From contig LLEY01000014.1 of assembly GCA_001414485.1 (NCBI GenBank), positions 124,001 to 188,000 of the forward strand: a DNA stretch of 64,000 nucleotides, given 5' to 3'. Below, one piece after another: positions 9,825 to 22,248 of the stretch (position 1 is the first letter of the stretch; every line of letters begins with the position of its first letter). This DNA is from Calycina herbarum. Its lineage: Eukaryota; Ascomycota; Leotiomycetes; Helotiales; Pezizellaceae. The position numbers and the translations under genes were made by a program. Below the pieces are notes generated by a model, which worked only from the letters and a program-made list of their open reading frames with translations, was not told the origin of the DNA and did not search any database.

Positions 9825-10374
9825 AATTTTTTGATCGAAGTCATTTCAATACTCCGCAGATTTGAGTAAGAATGGAAAGCAGGGAGGCTTAAGAAGGGGA
9901 ATGGAAGTAGATATTTGCTTACTACGGTAAGTGCAGCTTAATTGATGAGTCCAAATAGAAAACGGCGAGGAGTCAGCACACATAGGAGTAGCCGAGTAAT
10001 TCTTCCCAAAGATAACCTAGAGGAGGAAGCGGAAGAAATTTTGACACGAATGCATTAAATTGAGAGCCCCGTCTATTCTTCCAAGGAACCTTGATCTATA
10101 CGCGAATAGCTCTTATATGTCCTTGTAGTTTTCTAGGCTTGAAGCTATCGATGAGGGGAACAAAATGACGTCGCTTCGTAGCGTATATCTGATCACGTGG
10201 GGCGAATAGAGGGGCACGGCGAATTTAGACGCTAAAATGAATCTAGACCAAGTACCGCGAACAACGTTTTACAGTGTAACCCTAATCCAACCTTACCTCG
10301 ACGGCTAAGCAGTAAATCTCTATTGATCGTACGATGATGCGGCAGCCTTGACGCGCTGCTTCGACCTCCTTTTT
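9825..10374. promoter_or_regulatory. Shared divergent promoter region
   Basis: This interval separates the 5' ends of the CDC123-like gene (minus) and the hybrid histidine kinase gene (plus). It contains ATGACGTCGC near 10165, a CRE/ATF-like TGACGTC core, and GATCACGTGG near 10192, an E-box-like CACGTG. I note both as sequence matches only. Confidence 0.35.
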
Positions 10375-13300
10375 ATGTTTTGCAATTCCCTGGGAGGCAC
10401 GCCAGGAGACGGTGATGCCTCTGCGACCACTGTTGCCACCAATGCCGCCAATGCGCCCGCAAGTGTGGATTCCAGTGCAATTGCCAGTTCCAGCACTCAA
10501 GCGGCCGAACGGATCCGTGTACAGGAACTTTTACGGTACATAACCATATTTGCTAGCCTTTGACCTTAGTCTCGTCATGTGACTTGTCTGCTTACACTCG
10601 CTTCAGATACTTACAACCCTATGAGGCCGACCCTCCGCTGTCGAGCAAGGCTCGGGTTGCCACCGATACGACCCTGACGGCCTTCGCTCAGCTTAGTGCA
10701 CTTCGTCTTAACTGTGAACGAGGATTTATATCGCTCATGGATGCCAGCCATCAATACATTGTAGCGGAAGCGACCAGAAGTCTTTCCCTCAAATCCGAGG
10801 ATGTTCACGATCACAAAAATGATGCCTTGTTTCTTGGTCAGACAATTTTGGATTTCGAGTGGGGGGTTTGTCCAGTGAGTCAGAACGAGATCGCAGGAAA
10901 AAGTCGTGTGCTAAATCGTTGCCAGGGAACCATTGCATGCTTTACTTCTCCCGATGACAGCTTGAATGTGACCACTGAGTATGTCAAGGCAACTCGGGCT
11001 CATTATGTTATGAATGACATGTCCGCTTTGGAAGACTTCAAAAAGAGACCTTACATTGCTGGATGGCCCTATATGAAGTACTACGCAGAAGTACCAATCC
11101 ATAGCCCCTCAGGCCTCACAATCGGAACGTTATGCGTGGTTGATAACAAACCACGCGAGGGGCTCGACATGAAAGGCCTTGAGATTTTACGAGAGATCTC
11201 CGAAGCGGTCATGAACCATCTGGAGTTGTGCGTTAGCAAAATTCAACTCAATAACGCTGAACGTATGATACACGCTCTTGGTGGATTTGTTCAAGGCAGC
11301 GATAGTGTGAGAAGTCGTTGGCTAGAAGCGCAGGAGACGAGATTCCCCGAGCCTGGACAACGCCATCTTAGTATCGCCGAAAGGGCAAAGTTGGAGTTTG
11401 ATGGTTATCTAGATACGACCACGGTGAAGAATGATATGAAGCCATCTGGACCGGAAATTGCCACCACGAGCCCAGATATTTTTTCTTCAATTCAAAGCGA
11501 TTCGAAATCTTCCAGGCCTTATGATGCAATTACCCGAAAGACGACATCAGATACTCTCACTTCAGAAAAGGTTGGGACGGAAAGCTCGAATACGACCATT
11601 GAAGTCCCTGGGCATAAGGGGAACGATGCTGAAAATGAGGGAACAGAGCAGTCGGATAGTTTGACCCAGCTTGAGGGTTTGCTGGCGAGGGCGACTAATC
11701 TTATTAGAGAGGGCATTGGACTCGATGGGGTTGTGTTTCTTGATCCTCGGTCCACAGATGGAATGCTATTGACGGATACAAGCTCTACTGTTGAAAGATC
11801 TAAATGGTAATTTCCCCCACATCCAAGCGCTATCATATTCTTACATAGTTTCAGGAGACCGAGTTTGGATGGACATTCCGATAAGCCGCCAGTGCAAGAG
11901 GCCAGCAGCAACCCTGAGCCTAAACACCAACGATATTGCAAAATACTAGGATCTTCTGTTCAACGGAAGCATGAGCTACCACAAGTTGAAGAACAAACTC
12001 TCCAATACGTGCTACAAAATTTTCGCAACGGAGGAATCCTACACTACGACAATGAAGGGTTGATAGGTGAAAATGACACTGTTTTTACTTGGGACAAGCC
12101 CGAATCCGGAGGACCCCCAGGGCATACCATTAAAATACCCAAAGATAAAACCCCGGCGAACAAACTACGCGTCAGTTTCTCTGGAGCTACTTCCATTATG
12201 TTATTTCCATTTTGGCATACGAGCCACGACAAACTACTTGGATATAGCATAGCCTGGACTACGAACCCCAATAGGATATTTCAAAGAGAGGATTTTGCAT
12301 ACCTTGCGGCATTTGGAAATTCTGTTATGGCAGAAATTGCAAGGCTTGATGTTGCTGCTGCGGACAAAGCCAAGGCTGGTTTCATATCATCGATATCTCA
12401 TGAATTAAGATCCCCGCTGCACGGAATCATGGCGGGCGTTGAATTACTACACGACTTGAATAACCAGTTAAATCACGATAATGCGGCAACCATTATCCGG
12501 ACGATCGAGTCTTGTGGCTCTACGCTTCTGGAAACGATGGACAATCTTCTCACATTTACAAAAGTAGCTACTGTTTTGCCAGAAAAACAAACGAACACAG
12601 CAGTGGTTGACCTGGCAGGTCTCGTTGAAGACGTAGTTCAGATCTGCATCATGAGTCAATCCTTTCGAGAGAGCGCTGTTGCGGGAGGCTCAACTACCGG
12701 TGCTCGTGATTTAACAGTCGTATGTGACACACAAACAGGGGTCAACTGGCTCGTCAACACTGATGCAGGAATTTGGAAGCGGGTATTGTTGAACCTGCTA
12801 GGAAACGCCTTGAAATATACGAAATCAGGTGTAATCCAAGTCAAGCTGTCGCAACAGGAAATGAAATCCTCCCCTGCTGTCACGAACCAAATCGACAATC
12901 CCGCCTCGTCATTTTCTAGACTTGAAGCTTCCACACAACAGGAGTGGCCAAGTCGGACGTTTGTTGGTGGACCGATTAAATCCAACTTGGCTGATGGAGC
13001 ACCAACCTCAATGATTATCCTTTCTGTAGAGGATACCGGGAAAGGCATATCACCAGATTATATGGCTCATCACATGTTCAAGCCTTTCTACCAAGAGGAT
13101 AACATGAGCCCGGGTACTGGTCTTGGACTGAGCATCGTATCACAATTGATGTCATCAATTGGCGGGACTACCACCGTGTCGAGCGAGGTCGGGGTGGGAA
13201 CCAATGTCCGTGTTCAGTGTGCTGTGGGGTGTTCAGAATCCAACCGTTCAGAGCCTTTTAAATTCTCGAAACGGAAGATTGGATTTGTTGGTCTGGATGT

Positions 13301-14208
13301 AATGCCGGAACCTGGACGGGTTCCTAATGGTATACTGGATAATCGATCGAAAAGCTTACTACTCATCCGGTCCCTGTTGTTGGGTTACGCAGAGGATTTG
13401 TGTCTTTCAATAACCAAGGCAGAATCATGGCAAACAAAGGCCGAAATCATCATCACCACGGAAACTGCTTACTCGGAGGCCACCAAATTCTACCGACCGA
13501 TGATTGTGCTAGCAGCTGAACCCATCTTGCAGCCTTTGGACACTTCGAAATTCCACCTTGTCCTGTCTCAACCGTAAGTATCTTCCCGTTATAGTGAGAA
13601 TTGGAATTGACTGATCATATTATAGATTTGGGGCTCGAGGATTTCGGCAGGCTCTCGAGTCGTCCTTTGCTAGAATAGATGCCTCCAGTGCTTTCACTGG
13701 ATCCCCGTTAGCGATACGATCTGCTGTTGCGATAGAGCGACAACCTTTACCAGTTGCAAGCCTCCCAACACCATCACCATCCCCAGCACCCAGAGCATCC
13801 GACCCCCCTTTTACTCTCCTTCTAGTGGATGACAACAATATCAATCTGCGAATATTGGAAGCCCTCGCCAAAAGGATGAGACTAGCATATCTCAAGGCAA
13901 CCGATGGACTGCAAGCCTTTGAGATTTATCGCGACGCCAAAAGGGTTGATGTTATACTGATGGATCTCCACATGCCCGTCATGAATGGACTGGAAGCGAA
14001 TCGAGCGATTCGCAAGTTAGAGCAAGAAGAGGGACGAGAACGAGTGACTATCTTTGTTTTGACGGCGGCAGCCTTGCAACATGCTAAACAGGAAGCGATG
14101 GATAGTGGTGCAGATCGGTGTTTTGGGAAACCGATGTCGATGCAGGGTTTGGCTGAGGCTATAAGGAAGATTTGCGGGGGAGAGGGATTTGGAAGTGTAA
14201 CGAAATAG
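10375..14208 (+). CDS. GAF-domain hybrid histidine kinase
   Basis: Exons 10375-10535, 10607-11806, 11855-13573 and 13626-14208 join in frame to 1,220 residues. The first in-frame ATG after an upstream stop is 10375. Order of domains: a low-complexity Ala/Thr/Ser N terminus; a GAF-like sensor around residues 70-280 (LRLNCERGFISLMDASHQYI, YYAEVPIHSPSGLTIGTLCV); a linker; HisKA with the phospho-acceptor His in ISSISHELRSPLHGIMAG; HATPase with N box LLNLLGNALKYT, G1 EDTGKGIS and G2 GTGLGLSI; and a C-terminal receiver with LLVDDNNINL, phospho-acceptor Asp in ILMDLHMPVMNG, and FGKPMS with the conserved Lys. All catalytic motifs are intact. It should sense a stimulus through GAF and pass phosphate to an HPt protein, so feeding a MAPK or other response. 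No transmembrane segment is seen, so it is probably cytosolic. The ligand is unknown. Confidence 0.9.
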
Positions 14209-15206
14209 AGAGTGGGAAAGAGTATATATATGTAATAAGTAACAAGTAAGTTAAAAACCAACCCTAACCCCAAAGACGCAAGTAAATAAACAAACCCCCT
14301 TTTTCGCATCTCAAGCGAAGCAATGGCTTTGTCTGGAAGTGAAGTGAGGCTGAGGGATTTGATATGTAATGAGTTTCAAGTTTCCGCGCATCGTTCATTC
14401 GGTGTCGTCGTCACCTGCGACACGCTGGCCCTGGTGGCCCATTTATCTTCTGAAACACGACAGGTTGCACCCGGCGATCATCTAGCCGCACTGCCGGAGT
14501 CGTTCATAGGGCAATTCCCAAAATAGATTGATTTACACGCCACTGCCCCACTGCACCAGCCACTCGGGAGACTTTCACTTGGCATTCCAGCCTTCCCAAC
14601 CATTGCCATTCTCCGCCTCCTCAATATTTCCATCCCACCACTTGCACCACTTGCCAACCTCGAAATGTCTGGCAATTCGGCCAATAGTGGTCATGATGTT
14701 GTCAAGACCTTTGACATGATTTTTCTTCCTTCACTTGTCTTTTCCAATCAAATCAATGATACGGGCTCAGCCTCCAGTTTTCTTCTTGTGTCGCAGAGAC
14801 GACTCGCGTTACGAGACGATGATCGAGGTCAATGTCGAGGCGCAGTTGATTCGTACGTACTTGGGCCACCAATGGGATCCTCATCAAGCGCACCGGCATC
14901 TTCCATGCGAGGGCCTTAGTTTTTTAAGGTTGAAGGTTGGTTGGAGGGTGGTTTTCTCTTTGAGGTGAAATATAACCTTCACTTACGTCCTTCCCGTTGT
15001 ATCTTTCATTTCCTTGGGATTCTTATTTTTTTTTTTGACATATCAAAGCATCAGCAATATACTCTGCTGAGCAGTTCCTTCCTTGTTTTTTTTGTAGGAG
15101 ATCTATTTTGAAGCATAGGCAATTCAAGCTTGCCTCGTACCACTATAATCAAAATAACACCCTTCGAAATCGAGAACGAATTCGAAGCCTTCCTCCTACC
15201 TCCACG
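14209..15206. other. Intergenic region with unassigned short frames
   Basis: Short frames exist, for example MSGNSANSGHDVV at 14665 and SRYETMIEVNVEAQLIRTYL at about 14810, but no intron model joined them convincingly and I recognise no domain. A T-rich tract at about 15029-15037 precedes the leader of the next gene. A small gene here cannot be excluded. Confidence 0.35.
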
Positions 15207-16364
15207 ATGCGTTTCTCCCTCCTTTCTACCTCGGTAGCTCTCCTCTCCCTCACAGGCTTTGTCCAAGCCATCCCACAAGCAGTAACAAAAGCTTCCTCAA
15301 CCACAAAATTATCCAGCACAGCAACACGAGCATCCGCCTCCCTAGCAGCCGCAGCAACAGGCACAATAGCATGCAACAACTCCCCCGACCTCTGCAACAG
15401 AAACTACAACAACATCACACATATGGGCGCTCACGACGTTGCCTTTCTACGAGATAGTTCGACCTCCTTCGCTACCGCGGGAAACCAATACTACAACGCA
15501 ACGGTGGCTCTCTCAGCCGGCATTCGGTTGTTGCAAGCACAAGTTCATCTCGAGAGTGGAGTTTTACGGTTGTGTCATACTTCTTGTGCTTTATTAGATG
15601 GAGGAACCCTGGAAGCTTGGTTGGGACAGGTGAAGACTTGGATGGATGCCAATGCCAATGAGGTTGTTACTATTGTGTTGGTAAACTCGGATGATCAGAC
15701 CGCCGCAACTTTCGGTGGGATATTTGCATCTTCGGGCATTTCGACTTATGGATATACACCTGCCTCAACTTCTGCAGTAGCAACCTGGCCTACATTGCAA
15801 ACCCTTATCACGGCTAAAACTCGATTGGTGACTTTTATTGCCTCGATCGATTACGATACGACCTACCCTTACCTCCTCCCTGAATTCAGCTACGTCTTCG
15901 AAACAAACTATGGGATCACGGATATCTCCAAATTCAACTGCACTCTCGATAGACCAAGCACACAAAGTTCCTCTGCCACCGCAGTAGCAGCAGGGTACAT
16001 GGGGATGTTAAATCATTTCCTCGATACAGCAGGAATTATATCCACTCCAAACATGACTGCACTTTCAACAGTCAATGGACCTTCGACTTCTGATGTTGGG
16101 GCTCTTGGCAGACAGGGAGCGGAATGTGCTAGTGAGTGGGGGATTAAACCAACATTCATGCTGGTGGACTTCTTCAACGTTGGACCGGCTATGATGACGG
16201 CGGATAATTTGAATGGCATTACGGCGCAGGGGAGGACGAGTGTTAGTACGGCCCAATTGACTGCTACTACTAGCGGGGGCTCTACACAGAGTGGACATAG
16301 TTGGTTTGGTATCGCAGGAATTGCGATGGGTGTTGTTGCTCTTGGGAACTTTGTGTGGATGTGA
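15207..16364 (+). CDS. Secreted, probably GPI-anchored PLC-like phosphodiesterase
   Basis: This is a 385-residue intronless gene. I chose the ATG at 15207 because it begins a clear signal peptide (MRFSLLSTSVALLSLTGFVQA); the frame is open 99 bp further upstream but that would bury the signal. After a Ser/Thr/Ala-rich linker comes a PLC-like TIM-barrel: CNNSPDLCNRNYNNITHMGAHD holds the first catalytic His region, LRLCHTSCALLDGG the second, and VTIVLVNSDD a core strand. The C terminus is Ser/Gly/Thr-rich and ends in a hydrophobic tail (WFGIAGIAMGVVALGNFVWM) suitable for GPI-anchor addition. Fungal members of this family lack the calcium-dependent eukaryotic PLC accessory domains. The substrate is unknown, with a role at the cell surface or wall inferred. 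Confidence 0.8.
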   Translation: MRFSLLSTSVALLSLTGFVQAIPQAVTKASSTTKLSSTATRASASLAAAATGTIACNNSPDLCNRNYNNITHMGAHDVAFLRDSSTSFATAGNQYYNATVALSAGIRLLQAQVHLESGVLRLCHTSCALLDGGTLEAWLGQVKTWMDANANEVVTIVLVNSDDQTAATFGGIFASSGISTYGYTPASTSAVATWPTLQTLITAKTRLVTFIASIDYDTTYPYLLPEFSYVFETNYGITDISKFNCTLDRPSTQSSSATAVAAGYMGMLNHFLDTAGIISTPNMTALSTVNGPSTSDVGALGRQGAECASEWGIKPTFMLVDFFNVGPAMMTADNLNGITAQGRTSVSTAQLTATTSGGSTQSGHSWFGIAGIAMGVVALGNFVWM

Positions 16365-16752
16365 GATTTCTTCGATTTGTCCTTTTTCTTTTTCTAGCAG
16401 CATAGCGAGGCGTTTGAGCGGGTATTTCTTTCTTTTAACGGCATTTCAATGGGATGGAGACAGGACTTGGATGGATCAAAATTGATTGATAGATGAAAAT
16501 CTAGATAGACAGAAAGAAAGATTACAAGATCGAAGAATAAATGAAAAAAACACTTATATAAGATACTTGCATACTCACTCTCCAAACATTCTCTCTTGGT
16601 CGTTCTTCGTCCCTTCCCAAAATCAAATATCACATGTCGTGATGTCAACCCACTCTCAAGTCTTGGCATGTGCCCCACCAAGCAGCTCGCTCCATCGGTG
16701 GAAATCTCGAATATACCTCAGCCATCTAATTCAATCACTCCATTCATCCATC

Positions 16753-17571
16753 ATGGCGACGACGAAGTCCAAGACTGATTACGCCAATTTGGCGACGCCT
16801 CCTGCGTGCGTGGCTGATTTTTGCTTGATTCCTGTGAGTTTTTTCTCTTGTTCTTTCTGTGGTTTTGTTGTACCCCGCCATGAGCTACACGTATTGGGAG
16901 GGAGCCCCCGGGGAGCACAACAGCGTTGGGAGGGAATGTTGTGAAACTTGATGCTGTACAAGGAGGGGAGGAGCTTTGATTGAGTGGGATGATGAAGCTG
17001 ACGATCTGATAGATCGGTACACCAACCGCTTCAGTCTCGAGCGAGGTCGCTGCTGTGCAGAGGCTTATGAAGAGTAGTGGGTTGAGTTTTAGTATGCATA
17101 GTGCTGGGACTACTGTTGGTATGTATTTCCCCCTTTCCCCTTTCCCCTTTCCCCTTTCTCTTTTTTCCTGTTTGGTTATGGTTGGTATGGGAATGGGTCT
17201 GGATTTGAACTAATACTGGATGCGTTTCTAGAGGGCTCATGGGATGAAGTCATGCGTCTTATTGGGCAGGCACATACACTTGTTCATCAAAATGGGGTTT
17301 TGAGGGTGCAAAGTGATGTTAGGGTTGGTACTAGGTATGCCATTCCTCCTTTCTACTCCCTCTTTCCTTCGAGTCCATTTTCTCTTCATCCCCGGGAAGA
17401 AATAGCTGATAAAGTGATAGAACCGACAAAAAACAACACTTTTCCGAAAAGGTGGCTAAGGTTGAGAGTATCCTTGCTCAAGAGAAAGATAATGATATCG
17501 AGAGACCGGAGGCGAAGAAGAGCTCGACTTTTGGCGTCGTGGAGGGCGTTGCGCAGAGTGATGATCGGTGA
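16753..17571 (+). CDS. ECM15: UPF0045 / ECM15 family protein (MTH1187-like fold)
   Basis: Four exons (16753-16833, 17013-17118, 17232-17334, 17421-17571) join in frame to 146 residues. Conserved UPF0045 motifs are present: VADFCLIPIGTPTASVSSEV at residues 20-39, then SFSMHSAGTTVEGSWDEVM and LRVQSDVRVGTRTDK with the closing FSEKVAKVESILAQ helix. Members are small ferredoxin-like-fold proteins; bacterial and archaeal relatives form tetramers and some bind thiamine-like ligands. The yeast member is ECM15. A charged, disordered tail of about 30 residues follows the domain. The exact cellular role is not known. Confidence 0.85.
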
Positions 17572-19525
17572 TTCAGCGATGTCGGTGGGATTGATAACGT
17601 CGAAATTTCAAACGACCCTCTCTCGAAAAAAATTGAGAATGATTTCAATGGTTCCTGTTCGCTCAAATCGTCGATAAAAACAATGTTTTTTGATCTTCCT
17701 TCAACTTTAAGATTTTATTTCTTTCTCTTTCATTTCCATTCTGGTCTTTCCCCGCACTCGTACCTCCCTCCTTTCTTTCTTGTGGTGTCACAGTAACGGG
17801 TTGTAGTTTCACGACTCGGGTGTTGACTGCCGGGCCTTGAACTATTGGACCATTGTTGTGACGACCTATCCACATCGAAAGAATGATTCCACACATTTTC
17901 TTTTGGTTGTTTTGTACAATGATGCAACTTTTCGATGAAGAAAATGAGGGATTTTCTTCCTTTTTTATGTTGTGTTGGGTTCGGGGGTATTTAGATGGTG
18001 AGGAGGGTTTTGGTTTACTGAGTTGTGGCTGTGAAAGCCACGATCCTTCGTGTCGTTTTTGTTGATTACGCCTTGAGGGAGCCTTGGTATCTGCCTGTTA
18101 TATTCAGCTTATTTTTAATAGGCCTTAGAGTGAGCCTTGATTAATTCGTCTGCAGTTGTTCATTTTAACACTCAACAAGACAACTCAGTATTTGAAAATA
18201 GTAATCCTTTTCGGTTACTCAAAACTATAAGTCACTTAGGTACTTCCAGGCGGTTAGTTGTGCGCACTCTCCTACCAAACACTCGTAAGTCCTCTATCTT
18301 AATTCAATTAGCCAACTCCTTCCAGGAAAATATGATTTTTCATGAAGCTCAAATACCACTTTTATGCTTTGATGTAGTACACACTTCAGGGCTGTCTCTC
18401 CTAGTTCCCAGAGATGGTCCTAGAAAATATGAGGCATAGCTGATGTTTGACTAAAGTGAATAATTCCTGGGTCTAAAATCTTCTCATTTTTCCATGGAGT
18501 ATTAGTAGCTCAGCTACTAGAACTACATGCAACAAAATATGCATCTCATTCCCCGAGGCGCATGATTGGCGGGTTGTACATGGGGGTAATCAGCCACCTT
18601 CTTCTTTGAGCACCATCAAGACTCTTTTCGTCCTATCTTCATTCCAATACTTTGTTCTCCCGAAAAATTGAAATTATATCAAAGAATGAAATATTTTACT
18701 CGAAAGGTAAAATTTGTTTTCATCTTATCTTCACTTAAACAATTCTTTTTTTTAAGAGTTTAGTACAATTGGATAAATAAACGTCGAACGATTTAAGAGT
18801 AGATAATTCTAAATAACCTTGTTTGTAAAATTACATTTTCTGGATTCTTTGGTGTAATATTAATAAGGGAGTAATTTACTACAGCTCTTTTAAGTATTAC
18901 GGTAACTTTATTTGTATCATTTGATTATCCTAGCTTTTTGGGACAATGGTAACTAATAGACGATTTTACGGGGAATTATAAAAATAGAAAAAGAATGAGT
19001 ATATTAGATTTACTTGTTTAGATTTCGTAGTTATGGAAATAAGTATTGGATTTACTTGAAGTTCGAAAATGTGAAAAGTGAGTATTAGATTTAATTTCTT
19101 CTGATCTCAAAAGTGCAAGGGTACCTAATCAACTTGCGCTGCAATGTGAAAGATAGGACGAGGAGAAGACGAGAGAGTGGGGAGCTAAGTAGGGTGGTTG
19201 CACTCTGGTTACATGAAACGCCTGGAGGGGTATAGTAGTCACGAGATGGAACCAACCTTTTCACATTCTTCTCGTTCTCTTATCCTCAATCCCGTCTTCT
19301 TAAGAGAGTGATAGACACGGAGTACAAGTGGCAAGGAAGAGACTTATGATCCGTGGTCTCATCCTCCTTTTCGTAACCACGTGTTGATTTAGTTACATTG
19401 TAAATGAGTGTTCATATCCCAAAACCGGCCCGTGGTGCTCCAACCTGATCCTCGCACAAACAGTGCAATCTTCCACCAAGCACAAAGTCCCAAAAAGAAC
19501 TACATTTCCGGATCCCCACGCTCAA
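17572..19525. other. Long intergenic region, AT-rich in the middle
   Basis: No supported gene. 17572-18070 is probably the 3' UTR of the ECM15-like gene plus flanking DNA; minus-strand frames at 17663-17927 overlap each other and look random. 18660-19100 is very AT-rich and has lost coding character. 19130-19330 has higher GC and could belong to a nearby transcript. Confidence 0.35.
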
Positions 19526-19886
19526 TTAAGTGCAATTACAGCCCAAATAATAGCCAGTGCAACGATTATATTGCCCATTACAACCATTGGAATTGCATGG
19601 TCCGGTGTTGGAACCACAATTATAGCCGCATTCGCAGCCGGCATATGGGCCCTATTTCATTACTTATCAGTAATCTTGGGGGAAGGTATGAGATGGGAGA
19701 GGATGGGAGGGGACGTACAGAAGAACATCGAAGAGTCCTGGGACTTCCGTTGCAGCCGTTCTCGTAGCAATTCCCGTTTGGGTAGCCGCATCTTGCTGCT
19801 GCGGTTTCGGTGCCGGCTTCGAGGGGTGTTGGGGTTGCTACAGCTATGGCGGCGAGGGCGAGGAAGAGGAGGGGTTTGAGTTGCAT
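19526..19886 (-). CDS. Small cysteine-rich secreted protein with internal repeat
   Basis: Two exons on the minus strand (19886-19719 and 19651-19526) join in phase to 97 residues. The signal peptide is MQLKPLLFLALAAIAVATP. The mature part has two related halves: CGYPNGNCYENGCNGSPRTLRC, and then CECGYNCGSNTGPCNSNGCNG followed by QYNRCTGYYLGCNCT and stop. The motif NGCNG...C occurs in both, suggesting an internal duplication. The frequent and regularly spaced cysteines imply a disulfide-stabilised extracellular protein. Such proteins are often effector candidates, but that role is not shown here. Intron donor GTACGT and acceptor AATAG are clear. Confidence 0.75.
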
Positions 19887-21004
19887 TTTGAAGAATTTTT
19901 CCTTTGGATATGAAGAAGGGATGTTGACTTTGATGTTGTTGGAGGTTGGAGGTTGGAGGTCGGAGTCGATGAAATGTGAGATTTACTTTAGTACTTATAC
20001 TTCTTTATTCATGCTGTCCGCTTGCTCTTACAAGGATAGCGATGCAGTAGTATGCGACTTGAGTTTCCCGTACTTGAAGAAACGTGGTTGAGAGGCTGGC
20101 CATTTCCTCGTATTGAGGTGGGAGCCCGAGGTTTGTCAAACGAGACTTCGCGGGGTAGAAAGATTTGTAGTATGTACCACTCTATTTGGGGAATTTGAAC
20201 TCATACAAAGTGCTTCATGTGTGACGTGCATGGAGATGAATCAAGTTTAGTAGACTTGTTGCCCTAGTCATTATAGTTGACATGAACAGAACACTGCAGC
20301 ATATGTAGGCACGAACCTTTCTTTGTGTTCCATAGCCTACTGTTCCATAGCCTACTGTTCCATAGCCTACCTCGCTCGTTCTACGTGGAGATTCTTTAAT
20401 AGCCAAGAGGCATGTTTGGATCGAGATTAATATTCAGTCCTATCAAACGATGCCTAAATTCCAGCAAGGAAGTGAAATATTTTCTGGGAACTCTAAATTT
20501 TGACGTTTCTTGAGTTATTTTTGTACACAGCCACCACGTTGAGAAGTGCGGGAAAAACTGCAAGTAGTACCTGTACGAGGGAAGATGAGGGTTTACCCCG
20601 CAAATAATTTTCCATTGTAGTGTGGAATATTGCTCTTCGGCGAACACATCAGCGATAGCGAGTTGGCGATTATTAATGGAAACTTCATGAGGGATATCGT
20701 GCATTGAAGAGTGACCAAACAAAACTACTATGTAGCACAAACTCTAATTCTCAATCAGCTTATTAATGGTGTAACTGCTTGTAAAAATTCCCTCTTTCGG
20801 CAACTGGTGGGTTTGCTCGTTAGCGGATAGCAATCACTGATTATAAATCGCGAAAGCTCAACTCGTACAGTACAATTCAAGATCTATATATCTATAGCAG
20901 AAATGACTATCGAGTCCGAAATCCACAAGCATCTTCACGGATTATAATTATCTGCAGCAAGTTTCCCCTCAATTCTCAAAAGCTGCGACCTGCGAGCCTC
21001 AAGA
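19887..21004. other. Intergenic region between divergent genes
   Basis: Apart from the 15-bp tandem repeat at 20326-20370, nothing is supported. The minus-strand frame at 20396-20740 resembles no family I know. It contains the promoters of the secreted protein (minus) and the NmrA-like gene (plus); ATATATCTATAG near 20884 is about 120 bp upstream of the latter's ATG. Confidence 0.4.
20326..20370. repeat. Three perfect 15-bp tandem repeats
   Basis: The unit TGTTCCATAGCCTAC occurs three times without a mismatch. It lies in intergenic DNA and is a likely polymorphic minisatellite. Confidence 0.9.
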
Positions 21005-22070
21005 ATGCTTGTACTCACAGGTGAGACCATCAATTCTTCCATCCCCAAGCCATCATCTAACTATGAATCTAATATAGGAACATCGGGTGGACTGGGAAAA
21101 CCCACGCTTGAAACAATCCTATCCGAATACCTCATTGCACCAAAAGATCTCATCATTTCCGCGTACAACACAGCTTCTGTTCCCCTCATCGCCAAAGAAG
21201 CGGGCATAGAAATTCGTCACGGTGATCTTGCTAATCCGTCATCACTTCTGAAATCATACGCTGGTGCCGACGCTTTATTTCTTGCCTCTTATCCCTCCGT
21301 AAGCGAGGAACGCTTCGCACTCCATCGTGCTGCAATCGATGCAGCAAAGGAAGTCGGCGTGAAACACATCATCTATACTTCGCTGACTTGGGGTGGACCG
21401 GTGGGGGATGAACCAAGTGTGGCTGGTGTTTTGCAAGCTCATATCAACACTGTCAAGTATTTGAAGGAGAGTGGGTTGACTTGGACGATTATTCGCGAGG
21501 GCACCTATGCGCATTTGTGGAGTAATATGGCCGGGTTTTTGAGACTGGATGGACCGGTTGATGAGGTACAAGAAGCTGTCATCCCGGGTGATGGACCAAA
21601 TGCTTGGGTCAACAGGGAAGAGTTGGGAATTGCGACTGGAAGGATTGTGGGTAATTGGGTATGTAATTCAACTCACTCATTGACACCGTCAGGACTCTGC
21701 TAATTGTGCATACGAAAAGAAAAATTATATCAACAAGACTATCACTCTGACAGGCCCACGAACCTACACAATGCGCCAGATCATAGATCTTTATACTGCA
21801 CACACAGGAAAAAAGGTCAACCTCAGCATTCTTCCAGTTGACGAGGCGATCAAATATCATATCGAACACAACAGTCTTCCTCCGGGACAGGAAGACTTTC
21901 TTTCCAACTGGGCTACCATGCACAAAGCTTGGGAACTTGGAGAAGCGGATTATGTTGACCAGGCTTTGGGGGATATTCTGGGACGTCCGCCAAAGACATT
22001 GGAAGACCAAGCGGAAGAGATTTTTGGCGAGGGAAACAAGCTGGATACCAAGGACTTTGCTAAAGTTTGA
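21005..22070 (+). CDS. NmrA-like NAD(P)-binding oxidoreductase (atypical SDR)
   Basis: Exons 21005-21020, 21078-21658 and 21720-22070 join to 315 residues. The tiny first exon supplies the beginning of the Rossmann motif: MLVLTGTSGGLGKPTLETIL carries TGxxGxxG. HGDLANPSSLLKSYAGADAL and HIIYTSLTWGGP are typical of the NmrA/HSCARG and quinone-oxidoreductase-like group, and IREGTYAHLW corresponds to the region after the usual substrate loop. The C-terminal exon (TITLTGPRTYTMRQIIDLYT) matches the usual ending where a new domain packs on the fold. Members either reduce small molecules or act as redox sensors binding NADP. No strict YxxxK pair is visible, so a catalytic role is uncertain. Confidence 0.8.
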
Positions 22071-22248
22071 GAGAGTAAACTTACATGTCTTGCGAGGGGT
22101 AAAAAGAAAGAGAGTCTCGTGACGCATTTTATTATTTCTTTTCGAACCCTCGTGGTCTTAACCAAAATCTACTACCTGTGCTATTCTTTTCAAACTCCCA
22201 ATTTCATTCCTAATATCAATTGGTATAAAACAAAATTGGTCGTCCCGA

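Noticed and set aside
14323..14968. Several overlapping frames of 60-84 codons on both strands
   Set aside because: No domain, no consistent intron structure, and mutual overlap.
17663..18065. Basic and glutamine-rich frames on both strands
   Set aside because: They fall in the likely 3' UTR of the ECM15-like gene and resemble nothing known.
20396..20740. 114-codon minus-strand frame in AT-rich intergenic DNA
   Set aside because: No family resemblance and no signal or membrane pattern.
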